Shown here: one piece after another, positions 34,594 through 43,687 of the stretch | Layout: each line of letters opens with the position of its first letter | How positions within the stretch are numbered: position 1 is the stretch's first letter | From: JBOICV01 sp050740255 | Lineage (GTDB): Bacteria; Pseudomonadota; Gammaproteobacteria; Nevskiales; JBOICV01 | Assembly: GCA_050740255.1 (NCBI GenBank) | Contig: JBOICV010000004.1 | Location: forward strand, 1-60,615 | Direction: 5' to 3' | DNA length: 60,615 bases | Position numbers and translations under genes: made by a program | Notes under the pieces: model-generated | The model's input: the letters and a program-made list of their open reading frames with translations, nothing else | The model's database searches: none | Told to the model about the DNA's origin: nothing

Positions 34594-35877
34594 CTAAATT
34601 ACAATTCCATCACGTGCGCTGACGTCCATCCAATAACGCGTGAGCCGCGCCGGCCGCTGGCGCGCGAGGCCCAGACGGCGCTGGTTGCGCTTGTCCCATT
34701 CGCGGCACTGCTGGTCCACCGTGCGCAGGTGCGCCGGCGTCGGCGCCTGGCTGAACAACTGTGCCTCGATGGCGTCGCGCTCGGCGCGCAGTTCCGCGCG
34801 CAGCTTGGGATCGAACAGCGCGCGGCGGTGCAGCGGCTCGAAATGCCACCAGGGACTCACCCGTCCATCCGCATGATCCTCCGCGAGCACCGAAAAATCC
34901 GTCTCGTAGTCGAAACTCAACGGCCGGAACAGACCCAGGCAGGGAGCGGAGGCGCCCGTGGCGAGAATTTTCAGATCAAGCCCGCCGCCACTGTGCGCCA
35001 TGCGCGCCACCATCGAACCGGTGGTCTGACTGCGGCGTACGCGGTTGGCGGCGTGCATGCACAAATCCGCGTTGCTGGCATGAGCGAAATCGTCGGCCTC
35101 GAACGCGTGGTTGCGCAGTTGCTGGACCAGGCGCTCCAGCGTCGGGCCGGCCTTGGCGGTGTCGCGCAGACAGGCCAGGCTATGTGCCTCACGCTGCTCG
35201 GCGCGTGCGAAACGCGGCAGCAGCCAACTGTCGAAAGTACGCGCAAAGTGCAGCGTTTCGTGGCCATGCCATAGATTCTGCTTGCGCGCGAACTCGTGTA
35301 AGCCTGCCGAGTGGCGGGTGTAGTCGGTGCCGATGGTCAGGCGGTTGGAGATCGCCGCCATCTCACTCGCCGGCTTCAGCGCCCATTGCCGGCCGGCGGT
35401 TTCCAGTAACCAGGCCCCATCCGCATCACACACCAGAAAACTCGAGTCGTAGCAGAAGCGCTGGTCGCGGTAGCCCGCCGCGCCGCCCTGGCCGTAGCGT
35501 TCCAGGTGCTCGATGATGACCGCGATCGCCGCCGGCGCCGTGGCGCCGCGTTCCAGCCCCAGCCGCAGCAAGTCCATGCCGAGCAGACCTTGCGGTTTGC
35601 GGCTGCGCACCCGCGAAAAGATCGCCTCGTTGCCGATTGCCACGCCGTGGTCGTTGACCCCCATCTCGGCGCCCCACATCCAGGCCGGTTTCGACAGGAT
35701 GACGCCCAGGCGGCTGCGCGCCTGGGGAATCTCCAGGTAAGTGGTGCGGACGCTGGTGTTGTGGTCGTTGGCGACCGGGGGCAGCCGCAGTACCAGTTGC
35801 GGCTCGTCCGGCTCACGATCCGAGTTCTTAGCGAACCAGGTAACGCCCTGATGCCGGAGGACTTGGGTGTCGCACAT
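34594..35877 (-). CDS. Secernin-like C69-family Ntn hydrolase
   Basis: A 427-residue protein of peptidase family C69. Cys2 in MCDTQV is the N-terminal nucleophile that appears after removal of Met1. WFAKNSDREPDE is the characteristic follow-up motif, and GVNDHGVAIGNEAIFS lies on the next core strands. It lacks a signal peptide and a propeptide, as in secernins. It is likely a dipeptidase or amidase of unknown substrate. Convergent with the acyltransferase gene, ten bases between stops. Confidence 0.88.
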   Translation of the reverse strand: MCDTQVLRHQGVTWFAKNSDREPDEPQLVLRLPPVANDHNTSVRTTYLEIPQARSRLGVILSKPAWMWGAEMGVNDHGVAIGNEAIFSRVRSRKPQGLLGMDLLRLGLERGATAPAAIAVIIEHLERYGQGGAAGYRDQRFCYDSSFLVCDADGAWLLETAGRQWALKPASEMAAISNRLTIGTDYTRHSAGLHEFARKQNLWHGHETLHFARTFDSWLLPRFARAEQREAHSLACLRDTAKAGPTLERLVQQLRNHAFEADDFAHASNADLCMHAANRVRRSQTTGSMVARMAHSGGGLDLKILATGASAPCLGLFRPLSFDYETDFSVLAEDHADGRVSPWWHFEPLHRRALFDPKLRAELRAERDAIEAQLFSQAPTPAHLRTVDQQCREWDKRNQRRLGLARQRPARLTRYWMDVSARDGIVI

Positions 35878-35938
35878 TAGTGTAATTTTACCCGTGCCAG
35901 GGCCCCCCGGCTGGGGTGTAAGCTAGGGGAGGGGATTC

Positions 35939-36367
35939 ATGGAGATGAGCAACAAATCTAGCATGCCGGGCGACGGTTTGGAGATTTTCGACAAGGCGGT
36001 TTCTTCCGTCCGTGATGAACGTGCGCGCCTGCGAAATGCGACCGTGGACAAACGTGCGATTATTGATGGCGAGTGGGAGCGGGCAGTACAGGCAGCCGAG
36101 GCGCTCAAGCTGCGCGTCGGCAAGGATCCGCGAGTCAAGGCTTTCAGCATCTCGCGCCGGCTCAATGACGTGATGATTACCGTCAAGCGCGACGAGCGCT
36201 CGCCGCCCCACTTCATCCGCATCTCGCGCCAGCATCCGGACCAGAACTATCCGGGCTACGAGAAAATCTGGCTGCGTGAGACCGGCCACTTTCAGGATCG
36301 GCAATTCGAAGAAGCCGACTTGGTAGTGCGCGACATCGCTCTGAGCCTGGCGCATTTGCTGGCCTGA
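35939..36367 (+). CDS. Hypothetical protein
   Basis: A 142-residue hydrophilic protein with a mixed helix and strand pattern; residues 30-60 are helical and charged. GGGGAGGGG stands before ATG 35939, a very strong ribosome-binding site. No family recognised. It is divergent from the secernin gene and 70 bases upstream of the patatin gene. Confidence 0.7.
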   Translation: MEMSNKSSMPGDGLEIFDKAVSSVRDERARLRNATVDKRAIIDGEWERAVQAAEALKLRVGKDPRVKAFSISRRLNDVMITVKRDERSPPHFIRISRQHPDQNYPGYEKIWLRETGHFQDRQFEEADLVVRDIALSLAHLLA

Positions 36368-36438
36368 GCGCGCCGGTACCCGGGATGTCCGGGCGCCGCT
36401 CTGCTATTCTTGAACGAGTGTTTAATCCACCTTTCTGA

Positions 36439-37917
36439 ATGAAACCCAAGCTCAAGCTGCTCAAAGCCGCGCTCGCCAATGCGTTGTCCTACGCCGAATG
36501 GCGCGAGGCGGCGATCGAGCACGACCGTTGCAGCGGCATGGACGCCTGGCGCAGCGACGAGTTTTCCCCCGACTACAACTGGCAGTTGATCAAGGCCAAG
36601 CTGGATGAGCTGCGGCGCCTGCGTCGCGATAGCGAAGTGCTGAAACTGGCGTTCGCGTTGCACGAGGGTTTGCACGGCAATCTTGCCAATATCGCCAGCC
36701 CCGCGCTATACCAGCACGCCAAGTTCGGCACCAAGAAGCTGCTCACCGACTACATCGAAGAGGTGGCACTGACGCTGAATTATCTGTGCGTCACCGATTT
36801 TCCGGCATTCCCGCCCGGCGACAAAATCCGCTTCTTCAATCGCCTCGGCCGCAGCTTCGGCCGTTCCGCGCTGCTGTTGTCGGGCGGCGCCACGCTCGGC
36901 ATGTTCCATATCGGCGTGGTCAAGGCGATTTTCGAGGAAGCCCTGCTGCCGCGCGTGATCTCGGGTTCCAGCGCCGGCTCCATCATCGCCGGGGTGGTCG
37001 GCACTCACGCGGATCACGAACTGGCCAAGATCTTCGATCCCCAATATCTCAGCTTGCAGGCCTGGCGCGCTCTGGGTATCCGCGGCACGCTCAAGCATCG
37101 CTCGGTAATGGACGGCCAGCAGCTCGCCGACTGTATTCGCGACAACGTCGGCGACTTCTCCTTCGAGGAGGCCTTCGAGTACACCGGCCGCATCGTGAAC
37201 ATCACCGTGTCGCCGGCCGATCCGCACGAACAGTCGCGCATGCTGAATTATCTGACCTCGCCCAACGTGCTGGTGCGGCGCGCCTCGCTGGCGAGCTGCG
37301 CGGTGCCGGGCCTGTTCCCGCCGGTCGAGCTGGAGGCGAAGGACTTCTACGGCAATAGCGTCGCTTATATGCCGGGACGGCGCTGGGTGGACGGTTCGAT
37401 CGAGGCCGATCTGCCGATGCTGCGCCTGTCGCGCATGCACAACGCCAACCACTACATCGTCAGCCAGACCAATCCGCACGTAGTGCCGTTCCTGTCGGAC
37501 AAGAAGAAAAAGACCGGCTTGATCGCGTTTGCACGCGATGTGGTGACCAGCAACAGCCGCAACACCATCCGGCTGGCGCGCGAGCATATGGGACCGAACG
37601 TGGTCAGCAATCTATTGGGCAAGGTGCATTCGGTGGCCAGCCAGAAATACCAGGGTGACGTCACCATCTTTCCGACCCAGCCACCGTCGCGGCTGCTCAA
37701 GATGATTTCCAATCCCACGCCGCAGGACATCGACGCCTTCATCATCGCCGGCCAACGCGCCACCTGGCCCAAGCTGGAGCGCATCCGCAATTCCAGCCTG
37801 ATCTCGCGCACGCTCGACACCTGCCTGTTGCAACTCAAGGCGCGCAGCTATGGCCGCACGCCGAGCAAGGCCGGCGAAAAAGTGGTGCAGATGGCACAGC
37901 GCGTACTGCGCCTGTAA
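36439..37917 (+). CDS. Patatin-like phospholipase with DUF3336 domain
   Basis: A 492-residue lipase. Residues 1-130 form the helical DUF3336 domain. The patatin core begins with the oxyanion loop LLSGGATLGMFHIG, then the nucleophile Ser178 in GSSAG, and the dyad aspartate Asp318 in RRWVDGSIEAD. This set occurs in bacterial relatives of yeast Tgl3-5 triacylglycerol lipases. Substrate is probably a phospholipid or triacylglycerol. No signal peptide. Confidence 0.92.
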   Translation: MKPKLKLLKAALANALSYAEWREAAIEHDRCSGMDAWRSDEFSPDYNWQLIKAKLDELRRLRRDSEVLKLAFALHEGLHGNLANIASPALYQHAKFGTKKLLTDYIEEVALTLNYLCVTDFPAFPPGDKIRFFNRLGRSFGRSALLLSGGATLGMFHIGVVKAIFEEALLPRVISGSSAGSIIAGVVGTHADHELAKIFDPQYLSLQAWRALGIRGTLKHRSVMDGQQLADCIRDNVGDFSFEEAFEYTGRIVNITVSPADPHEQSRMLNYLTSPNVLVRRASLASCAVPGLFPPVELEAKDFYGNSVAYMPGRRWVDGSIEADLPMLRLSRMHNANHYIVSQTNPHVVPFLSDKKKKTGLIAFARDVVTSNSRNTIRLAREHMGPNVVSNLLGKVHSVASQKYQGDVTIFPTQPPSRLLKMISNPTPQDIDAFIIAGQRATWPKLERIRNSSLISRTLDTCLLQLKARSYGRTPSKAGEKVVQMAQRVLRL

Positions 37918-37921
37918 TGCG

Positions 37922-39412
37922 TTGCGTAATCTAGAAAATCTAAGCTTCGACAACCGCTTCGCGCGACTCGCCGACAACTACCACTCGCGCGTCACTCCCA
38001 GTCCGCTAGGCCAGCCCTATCTGGTCAGTTTCAATCCGGATGCGGCGGCCTTGCTCGATCTCGATCCTGCTGCCGCGCAGCGGCGCGAGTTCCTGGAGTA
38101 CTTCTCCGGCAATCGCCTGCTACCCGGGGCAGAACCCGTCGCCACGGTATACGCCGGCCACCAGTTCGGCGTGTACGTGCCGCAACTGGGCGACGGGCGC
38201 GCGATGCTGCTGGGCGAGGTGCGCAATGCGCAGGGTGCGAGCTGGGACGTGCAGCTTAAAGGCGCGGGCAAGACGCCGTATTCACGCTTTGCCGACGGCC
38301 GCGCGGTACTGCGTTCCAGCATCCGCGAATACCTGTGCGGCGAAGCCATGCACGCACTCGGCATTCCGTCCACCCGCGCCCTGTGCATTGTCGGTTCGGA
38401 TGATCCGGTCGAGCGCGAAACGGTCGAAACTGCCGCGGTGCTGACGCGGCTGGCGCCGACGCATATCCGCTTCGGGCACTTCGAGTACTTCTACTACCGT
38501 CAGCAGTTCGACCGGCTGGCACCGCTCGCGGACTACGTCATCGGGGAACATTTTCCACAGCTTGCACAACAGCCGGCGGCGACCCGCTATCGCAACTGGC
38601 TGGCGGAAGTTATTGCGCGCACGGCGCAGTTGATCGCGCGCTGGCAGGCGGTGGGTTTTTGTCACGGCGTGATGAACAGCGACAATATGTCCATCGTCGG
38701 CGTGACCCTGGACTATGGGCCTTATGGCTTTATGGACGCGTTCGATTTCGGCCATATCTGCAATCACTCGGACGAAGGCGGCCGCTATGCCTATAACCAG
38801 CAGCCGGCGATTGCGCACTGGAATCTGAGCTGCCTGGTGCAGGCCTGCCTGCCGTTACTGGCTGAGCCGCCGGAGGCGGCGGTGGAAATAGGCACGGCGC
38901 TGCTCAAGGACTTCCCGGCGCAGTTCGAGGCCGAATTTCTGACTTTGCTGCGCGCCAAGTTTGGCCTGCTTGGAGCGCAGGATGAAGACCCGGCGCTGAT
39001 GGAAGGTTTCTTAAGTCTGTTGCACGCAAACCATGCCGATTTCACTCGCAGCTTCCGCGCGCTGGCGGCGCTAGACGTAGCCGCCGATGCGCCCTGCGCA
39101 GTCCTGCGCGACGAATTCACCGACCGCGCAGCGCTGGATGCGTGGGCCAGCGATTATCGCGCGCGGCTGCGCCAGCAGGGCGGAGATGACGCTATACGTG
39201 CCACAGAAATGCGGCGGGTCAACCCCAAATACGTGCTGCGAAATTATCTGGTGCAGGCTGCGATCGAACAGGCGCAGCACAAGAACTATGCGGAAATCGA
39301 GACCCTGCGCAAGCTGCTGGCGTGTCCTTACGACGAGCAGCCGGAGCTTGAGCGCTACGCGCAACACCCGCCCGAATGGGCCGGCGGCATTTCGGTGAGC
39401 TGCTCGTCGTAG
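37922..39412 (+). CDS. selO: Protein adenylyltransferase SelO (YdiU/UPF0061)
   Basis: A 496-residue pseudokinase-fold enzyme that transfers AMP to protein Ser, Thr or Tyr. Typical motifs: LKGAGKTPYSRFADGRAVLRSS, FCHGVMNSDNMSIVG, DYGPYGFMDAF. The C-terminal VSCSS is the redox pair region where eukaryotic SelO has selenocysteine; here cysteine. The best start is TTG 37922, four bases after the patatin stop, since NLSFDNRFARL is the usual SelO opening. A distant in-frame ATG at 37850 overlaps the patatin gene and is less likely. Confidence 0.92.
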   Translation: MRNLENLSFDNRFARLADNYHSRVTPSPLGQPYLVSFNPDAAALLDLDPAAAQRREFLEYFSGNRLLPGAEPVATVYAGHQFGVYVPQLGDGRAMLLGEVRNAQGASWDVQLKGAGKTPYSRFADGRAVLRSSIREYLCGEAMHALGIPSTRALCIVGSDDPVERETVETAAVLTRLAPTHIRFGHFEYFYYRQQFDRLAPLADYVIGEHFPQLAQQPAATRYRNWLAEVIARTAQLIARWQAVGFCHGVMNSDNMSIVGVTLDYGPYGFMDAFDFGHICNHSDEGGRYAYNQQPAIAHWNLSCLVQACLPLLAEPPEAAVEIGTALLKDFPAQFEAEFLTLLRAKFGLLGAQDEDPALMEGFLSLLHANHADFTRSFRALAALDVAADAPCAVLRDEFTDRAALDAWASDYRARLRQQGGDDAIRATEMRRVNPKYVLRNYLVQAAIEQAQHKNYAEIETLRKLLACPYDEQPELERYAQHPPEWAGGISVSCSS

Positions 39413-39415
39413 CTA

Positions 39416-40693
39416 TTACTGTGCCGCAGCGGGCAGCAGCCGCAGGCTGACGACCGTACCCTGTCCCAGCGTGCTGTCGAGAGTCAGCGGCCAGCCGTGA
39501 TGCAGGCAGATGCGCTGGCTGATAAACAGACCAAGTCCGGCGCCCGGGCTGTCGGCTCCGCGAAAGTCGCGATCGAAAATCCGGTGCAAATGCCGCGGCT
39601 CGATGCCGCGCCCGGTATCCTCCACCGTCACCAGATCATCCTGGACTTCCAGGCGCACCAGGCCGCCAGCGGGGGTGTTCTGAACCGCATTGCGCAGTAG
39701 ATTGCCGACGACAATGGCGACATGGCCGAGCGGCAACATGAGACGGCGCTCGGTATTCACGGCGGACTCCAGCCGCACGCCTTTCAGCTCTGCGAAGGAT
39801 TGATATTCCTGGATGATCCCATGCAGCTCCTCTTTGAGCGACAGTTCCGCCACCGGATGCGTCTCGTGCTCGCGCGCCAGCCACATCAAGCCGGTCAACA
39901 GATCGCCCATCTGGCGCGTGGCGCGCAACATACGGCGTACGACACCGTGCAAGCGCTCCGGCAGATCGCGCTCATGCTCCAGCAACTCGGTTGCCGCTGT
40001 GACCGTTGCCAACGGGGTGCGCAGTTCGTGGCTGGCCGCGGCGCTAAAGGCCTGTTCACGCTCGACAAACTGATCGAGGCGTTCCTGGTAGCGGTCGAAA
40101 GCCTGTGCAATCTGCTCAACCTCGCGCCCCCGAAAGTCGCTGCTGAGTCGTACCCGCCGCTCGGTCGCCTGCAGCTTGTTAAGGCGTGCCGACAGCTCCA
40201 CTACCGGGCCGGTGATCCGGCGCGAAAGAAAGAGCGCGGCGCCGAGTACAGCAGCCGGTGCCAGCAGGGCGCTGAGACCCAGCATCAGGCGCATGCGGAA
40301 TTCGCGTACGTTGTGCTTGCTGAGATTGATCGCCACCACCGCGGCTTTGCCGCCGATCTCTCCGCGCAGTACATGATAGATCCGGTCGCTATGGACGATA
40401 TCGTGATGCGTCCCCATCGAGAGCTGCTGGAACACGGCGGGTAGTGGATCGCTGTCGGGATGTGCCTCCAGCCAGACATCGTCGTGCGGCGAACGGGGCA
40501 GCGGCGCAGCCGGATCGCGCGTGACGACGCCAAGCAGTTCCTCGGCCTCATCGAGCGCCATTTTGTCCAGCAACTCGCGTTGCAATTGCTCGCTGGCATA
40601 ACCAATGACCAGCGCCAGCAAGCTGCTCGCGAGCGCGACCAGCAGAATCATCGCCAGCGCGACGGAGAGATTGAGATTAGGCTGCAGTCGCAT
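39416..40693 (-). CDS. Sensor histidine kinase (PmrB/QseC-like)
   Basis: A 425-residue inner-membrane kinase: helix about 8-28, periplasmic domain to about 130, helix to 155, HAMP to 210, DHp with phosphoacceptor His in FSAAASHELRTPLATV, and HATPase with NLLRNAVQNTPAGG, DTGRGIEP and GAGLGLFI. ATG 40693 lies 17 bases inside the end of the response-regulator gene. The short acidic periplasmic loop resembles metal or peptide sensors, but no ligand is shown. Confidence 0.88.
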   Translation of the reverse strand: MRLQPNLNLSVALAMILLVALASSLLALVIGYASEQLQRELLDKMALDEAEELLGVVTRDPAAPLPRSPHDDVWLEAHPDSDPLPAVFQQLSMGTHHDIVHSDRIYHVLRGEIGGKAAVVAINLSKHNVREFRMRLMLGLSALLAPAAVLGAALFLSRRITGPVVELSARLNKLQATERRVRLSSDFRGREVEQIAQAFDRYQERLDQFVEREQAFSAAASHELRTPLATVTAATELLEHERDLPERLHGVVRRMLRATRQMGDLLTGLMWLAREHETHPVAELSLKEELHGIIQEYQSFAELKGVRLESAVNTERRLMLPLGHVAIVVGNLLRNAVQNTPAGGLVRLEVQDDLVTVEDTGRGIEPRHLHRIFDRDFRGADSPGAGLGLFISQRICLHHGWPLTLDSTLGQGTVVSLRLLPAAAQ

Positions 40694-41363
40694 CGTCGCT
40701 GATCCGGTAACCCGCGCCGCGGATAGTGTGCACCAGCGGGACTTCGCCCTGGCCGTCAATTGTGCTGCGGATGGCGTGGATGTGAACCCGCAGCGCATCG
40801 CGGTCGGGCGGCTCGTCAGCCCATAAGACCTGCTCCAACTCTTGCCGCGACACCACGCGGTGCGAGGCGCGCATCAGGTAGGCCAGCAGTTTGCGGGCCG
40901 CCGGCTTGAGCCGGATCAGCCGCTTGCCGCGGCGCACTTCCTCGGTATCGAGGTTGTAATTAAGATCGGCTACGCGCAGGACTTGGCCGCGCTTGGACAG
41001 CTTGTGGCGCTGGTATAGCGCCAGCAGCCGCGCCTCCAGTTCCTGCATCGAGAAGGGCTTGACCAGATAGTCGTCAGCGCCGGCCTTGAACCCCTTGAGC
41101 TTGTCATCCAGCGTGTCGCGCGCGGTCAGCATCAATACCGGCAACTGCGCGCCGGAGCCCTCACGCAGGCGCCGGCACAATTCGAGCCCGTCGAGGCCGG
41201 GCAGCATCAAATCGAGAATCACTGTATCTGGCGTCTTGGTTTGCGCCAGTTGTAAGCCCAGTGCACCGTCCTGCGCGTAATCCATCAGGTGTCCGCGGCT
41301 TTCCAGATAGGCGCCGACTATCGCGGCCAGGTCGGGATCATCTTCAATGATCAGAATACGCAT
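40677..41363 (-). CDS. OmpR-family response regulator (PmrA/QseB-like)
   Basis: A 228-residue regulator. Receiver domain with acidic pair IIEDD, phosphoacceptor Asp51 in VILDLMLPG, switch Thr in LMLTARD and Lys in DDYLVKPF. C-terminal winged helix with LKPAARKLLAYLMRASHRVVSR and HTIRGAGYRI. It comes first in the pair and is followed by the kinase with overlap. Upstream is a PmrA/QseB-type box, which suggests autoregulation. Confidence 0.92.
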   Translation of the reverse strand: MRILIIEDDPDLAAIVGAYLESRGHLMDYAQDGALGLQLAQTKTPDTVILDLMLPGLDGLELCRRLREGSGAQLPVLMLTARDTLDDKLKGFKAGADDYLVKPFSMQELEARLLALYQRHKLSKRGQVLRVADLNYNLDTEEVRRGKRLIRLKPAARKLLAYLMRASHRVVSRQELEQVLWADEPPDRDALRVHIHAIRSTIDGQGEVPLVHTIRGAGYRISDDATAA

Positions 41364-41407
41364 GCCTGACGCTCCTCACTTTCCTGCTGCGAGTGCGCCC
41401 CGACCGG

Positions 41408-41425
41408 CGTTAACTCTCTGTTAAG
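41408..41425 (-). promoter_or_regulatory. PmrA/QseB-like direct-repeat box
   Basis: On the minus strand CTTAAC, AGAGA, GTTAAC: two half-sites 11 bases apart, close to the YTTAAG-N5-YTTAAG PmrA box. It lies 46 bases ahead of the response-regulator ATG in the divergent gap shared with the methyltransferase gene. Confidence 0.5.
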
Positions 41426-41472
41426 CACAGGACCCCCAAGATGGCTTCTGCGAATTATTACAGAACCAGCTT

Positions 41473-42444
41473 ATGGCCACCCCCGCGTCAGATTTGCCGT
41501 TCAACAGCCTGGCTAATAGACTGCGCCCCGCGCCCCGTTCCTCCTGGGTTTGGAGCATCCTCAAACGCCTGTTCCTGCCGCGGCATGCGCTGCAGGTCTG
41601 GCGCCTGGAGCGCAGCCGCAAACAACGCAACACAGTTTTCGACGATAGCCAGTTGCTGTTCTACGCTGAATTCCTGCCCAGCGGCTTTCTGCACTATGGT
41701 TATTTCGACGAGCCGAATCTGCCGCCGGAGCAAATCAGTCTGGGCGCATTGGAACAGGCCCAGCGCCGCTACGCGGACAAGTTGCTGGAGCTGATCCGCG
41801 ACCGGCAGGCGCCGGTGCTGGATGTCGGTTGCGGCATGGGTGGGCTGGTGCGGCTGTTGTCGCAGCAAGGCTATACACCGGTGGCGCTGACGCCAGACCG
41901 CAGCCAGGCCGCCAATATGAAAGCGCAATTTCCGAACATTGAACTGATCGAAAGCAAGTTCGAGAACATCCCGGTCGAAGGACAGCTTGTGCGCTACGGC
42001 ACCGTCATCACCTCGGAGTCGTTTCAATATTTAAAGATGCAAGAGGCGCTGCCGCTGATCCGCAAGCTGCTGCGCCCCGGCGGCCGCTGGATCGTCTGCG
42101 ATTATTTCCGTCTGGAAGAAAGCACCGCCAGTTCCGGGCATTTGTGGCGCGATTTCGCAGCCGCGCTGGAGCAGCATGGCTTGCGCATCGTGCATCAGGA
42201 AGACATCACGCCGCACGTGCTGCCGACACTGGCCTTTGCGCGGTTGATGGCCTCGCGCCTGGCACTGCCCTTGAAGAATTTCGCGGTGCGCAAGCTGCGC
42301 GCCAAACATCCGGGCCTGCACTACGCTTGCGCCGAGGCGCTCGCCGCGGCCGACGAGCGGCTTGAAGCGTCTATGGTCTCGATTGATCCGCGCGCCTTCG
42401 CGCTGCGCAAACGTTACCTGCTGCTGGCGCTGGAAGCCGCTTGA
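41473..42444 (+). CDS. Class I SAM-dependent methyltransferase
   Basis: A 323-residue enzyme. Residues 1-75 carry helices with FYAEFLPSGFLHYGYFDE, as in cyclopropane-fatty-acid or UbiE-like methyltransferases; motif I is VLDVGCGMGGL, with TSESFQY and LLRPGGRWIVCDYF as motifs IV to VI. The C-terminal part is helical. It could act on a lipid or quinone-like compound. It is divergent from the two-component system. Confidence 0.78.
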   Translation: MATPASDLPFNSLANRLRPAPRSSWVWSILKRLFLPRHALQVWRLERSRKQRNTVFDDSQLLFYAEFLPSGFLHYGYFDEPNLPPEQISLGALEQAQRRYADKLLELIRDRQAPVLDVGCGMGGLVRLLSQQGYTPVALTPDRSQAANMKAQFPNIELIESKFENIPVEGQLVRYGTVITSESFQYLKMQEALPLIRKLLRPGGRWIVCDYFRLEESTASSGHLWRDFAAALEQHGLRIVHQEDITPHVLPTLAFARLMASRLALPLKNFAVRKLRAKHPGLHYACAEALAAADERLEASMVSIDPRAFALRKRYLLLALEAA

Positions 42445-42465
42445 GCGCGCGCGGATTCATTGAGT

Positions 42466-42885
42466 TCATAGATAGTCGTCCAGATGCGCGACGAAATCGC
42501 GTATTTCGTCACGCACGCGGCGATAGTGACCCAGGGCTTCCGCTTCGTTCTTCGCGCTTCGCGCCAGCTTGGGTGGATCGTCGAAACCGACATGGATTTT
42601 CCTGACCGCGGCAGGGAACACCGGACAGGTTTCATCGGCGTGTCCGCACACGGTAAAGACCGTGTCGAGTTGCGTATCACCCAACTCAGCAAGGGTTTTG
42701 GAAGTGTGAGCCGAGATATCCACGTCAGCCTCGCGCATGACCTGCACCGCAGTGGGGTTGAGTCCGTGCTTTTCGACGCCGGCCGAGTAGAACTGATGCC
42801 GGGTGCCGTGCATATGCCGCGCCCAGCCTTCCGCCATCTGGCTGCGGCAGCTATTGCCGGTGCATAAAAAAAGAATATGTGCCAT
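42466..42885 (-). CDS. arsC: Arsenate reductase, low-molecular-weight phosphatase type
   Basis: A 139-residue thioredoxin-coupled arsenate reductase. The P-loop CTGNSCR supplies nucleophile Cys8; Cys80 and Cys87 in VCGHADETC form the redox relay of the Staphylococcus pI258 ArsC family. It reduces As(V) to As(III). No ArsB or Acr3 efflux gene and no ArsR are adjacent. It follows pdxH on the same strand. Confidence 0.9.
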   Translation of the reverse strand: MAHILFLCTGNSCRSQMAEGWARHMHGTRHQFYSAGVEKHGLNPTAVQVMREADVDISAHTSKTLAELGDTQLDTVFTVCGHADETCPVFPAAVRKIHVGFDDPPKLARSAKNEAEALGHYRRVRDEIRDFVAHLDDYL

Positions 42886-42918
42886 ACGGCAGTCTAGAAC
42901 CTCGTTGCGACGATGGCG

Positions 42919-43545
42919 TTACGGCTGCAGCCGCTCCCGCCTCCAGGCGCCAGCCGTGTGGGTATACAGCAAACGGTCGTGCAGGCGATTGGGCTGGCCT
43001 TGCCAGAACTCGATACGCTCGGGGACGAGCCGATAACCGCCCCAGAACGGCGGCCGCGGGACTGCGCCAATGGCAAAGCGATGACTAACTTCGGCCAGCT
43101 GCCGTTCGAGTTCGGCGCGGCTGCCGATAAACTCACTCTGGTGCGAGGCCCAGGCGCCGAGCTGACTGCCGCGCGGCCGGCCGGCGAAGTAATCGTCGCC
43201 CTCGTGCGGCTCAGCGCGCTGCACGGCACCTTCGATGCGTATTTGCCGTTCGAGTTTGTCCCACCACACAGTCGCCGCAGCTTGTGGATGAGCGTCCAGC
43301 TCGCGCGCCTTGCGGCTGCTGTAGTTGGTGTAGAACACAAAACCGCGCGCATCGAATTGCTTCAACAACACCAGACGCAGCGACGGTTTCCCATCAGAAC
43401 CCACGCTGGCCAAAGCCATCGCCGTCGGCTCAATGAGGCCAGCCTGCTCGGCCGCCGCCATCCAGCGGGTGAACAAGGGAAACGGATCATCCGCCGGCGC
43501 ATCGGCTTCACTGAGGGCGCCCGGATGCTGCGGGGCCTGGGTCAC
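42919..43545 (-). CDS. pdxH: Pyridoxamine 5'-phosphate oxidase
   Basis: A 208-residue FMN enzyme that makes pyridoxal 5'-phosphate from pyridoxine or pyridoxamine phosphate. MALASVGSDGKPSLRLVLLK is the FMN and substrate region, FYTNYSSRKARELD follows, and the C-terminal PPFWGGYRLVPERIEFWQG is the family signature. Length agrees with bacterial PdxH (218 in Escherichia coli). Confidence 0.95.
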   Translation of the reverse strand: MTQAPQHPGALSEADAPADDPFPLFTRWMAAAEQAGLIEPTAMALASVGSDGKPSLRLVLLKQFDARGFVFYTNYSSRKARELDAHPQAAATVWWDKLERQIRIEGAVQRAEPHEGDDYFAGRPRGSQLGAWASHQSEFIGSRAELERQLAEVSHRFAIGAVPRPPFWGGYRLVPERIEFWQGQPNRLHDRLLYTHTAGAWRRERLQP

Positions 43546-43612
43546 GGCTGATTCCTCTTAAGTTGAGGGCGTCTAGCCTAGCACCGCGCTTTCGGCGCCG
43601 GCAGGGCGACAC

Positions 43613-43669
43613 TTGACGGGCGCGGCGTAATGCGTTATCAAATATGAAACATGACTCAGTCGTCATGTT
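43613..43669 (+). promoter_or_regulatory. Promoter and TetR operator of the ester/lipid cluster
   Basis: TTGACG (43613-43618), 17 bases, TATCAA (43636-43641), and then the perfect eight-base inverted repeat AACATGAC-TCAGTC-GTCATGTT (43648-43669) over the expected start of transcription. It sits just ahead of the TetR gene at 43688, the usual place of an autoregulated operator. Confidence 0.78.
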
Positions 43670-43687
43670 CATAACCAGATCGATACC

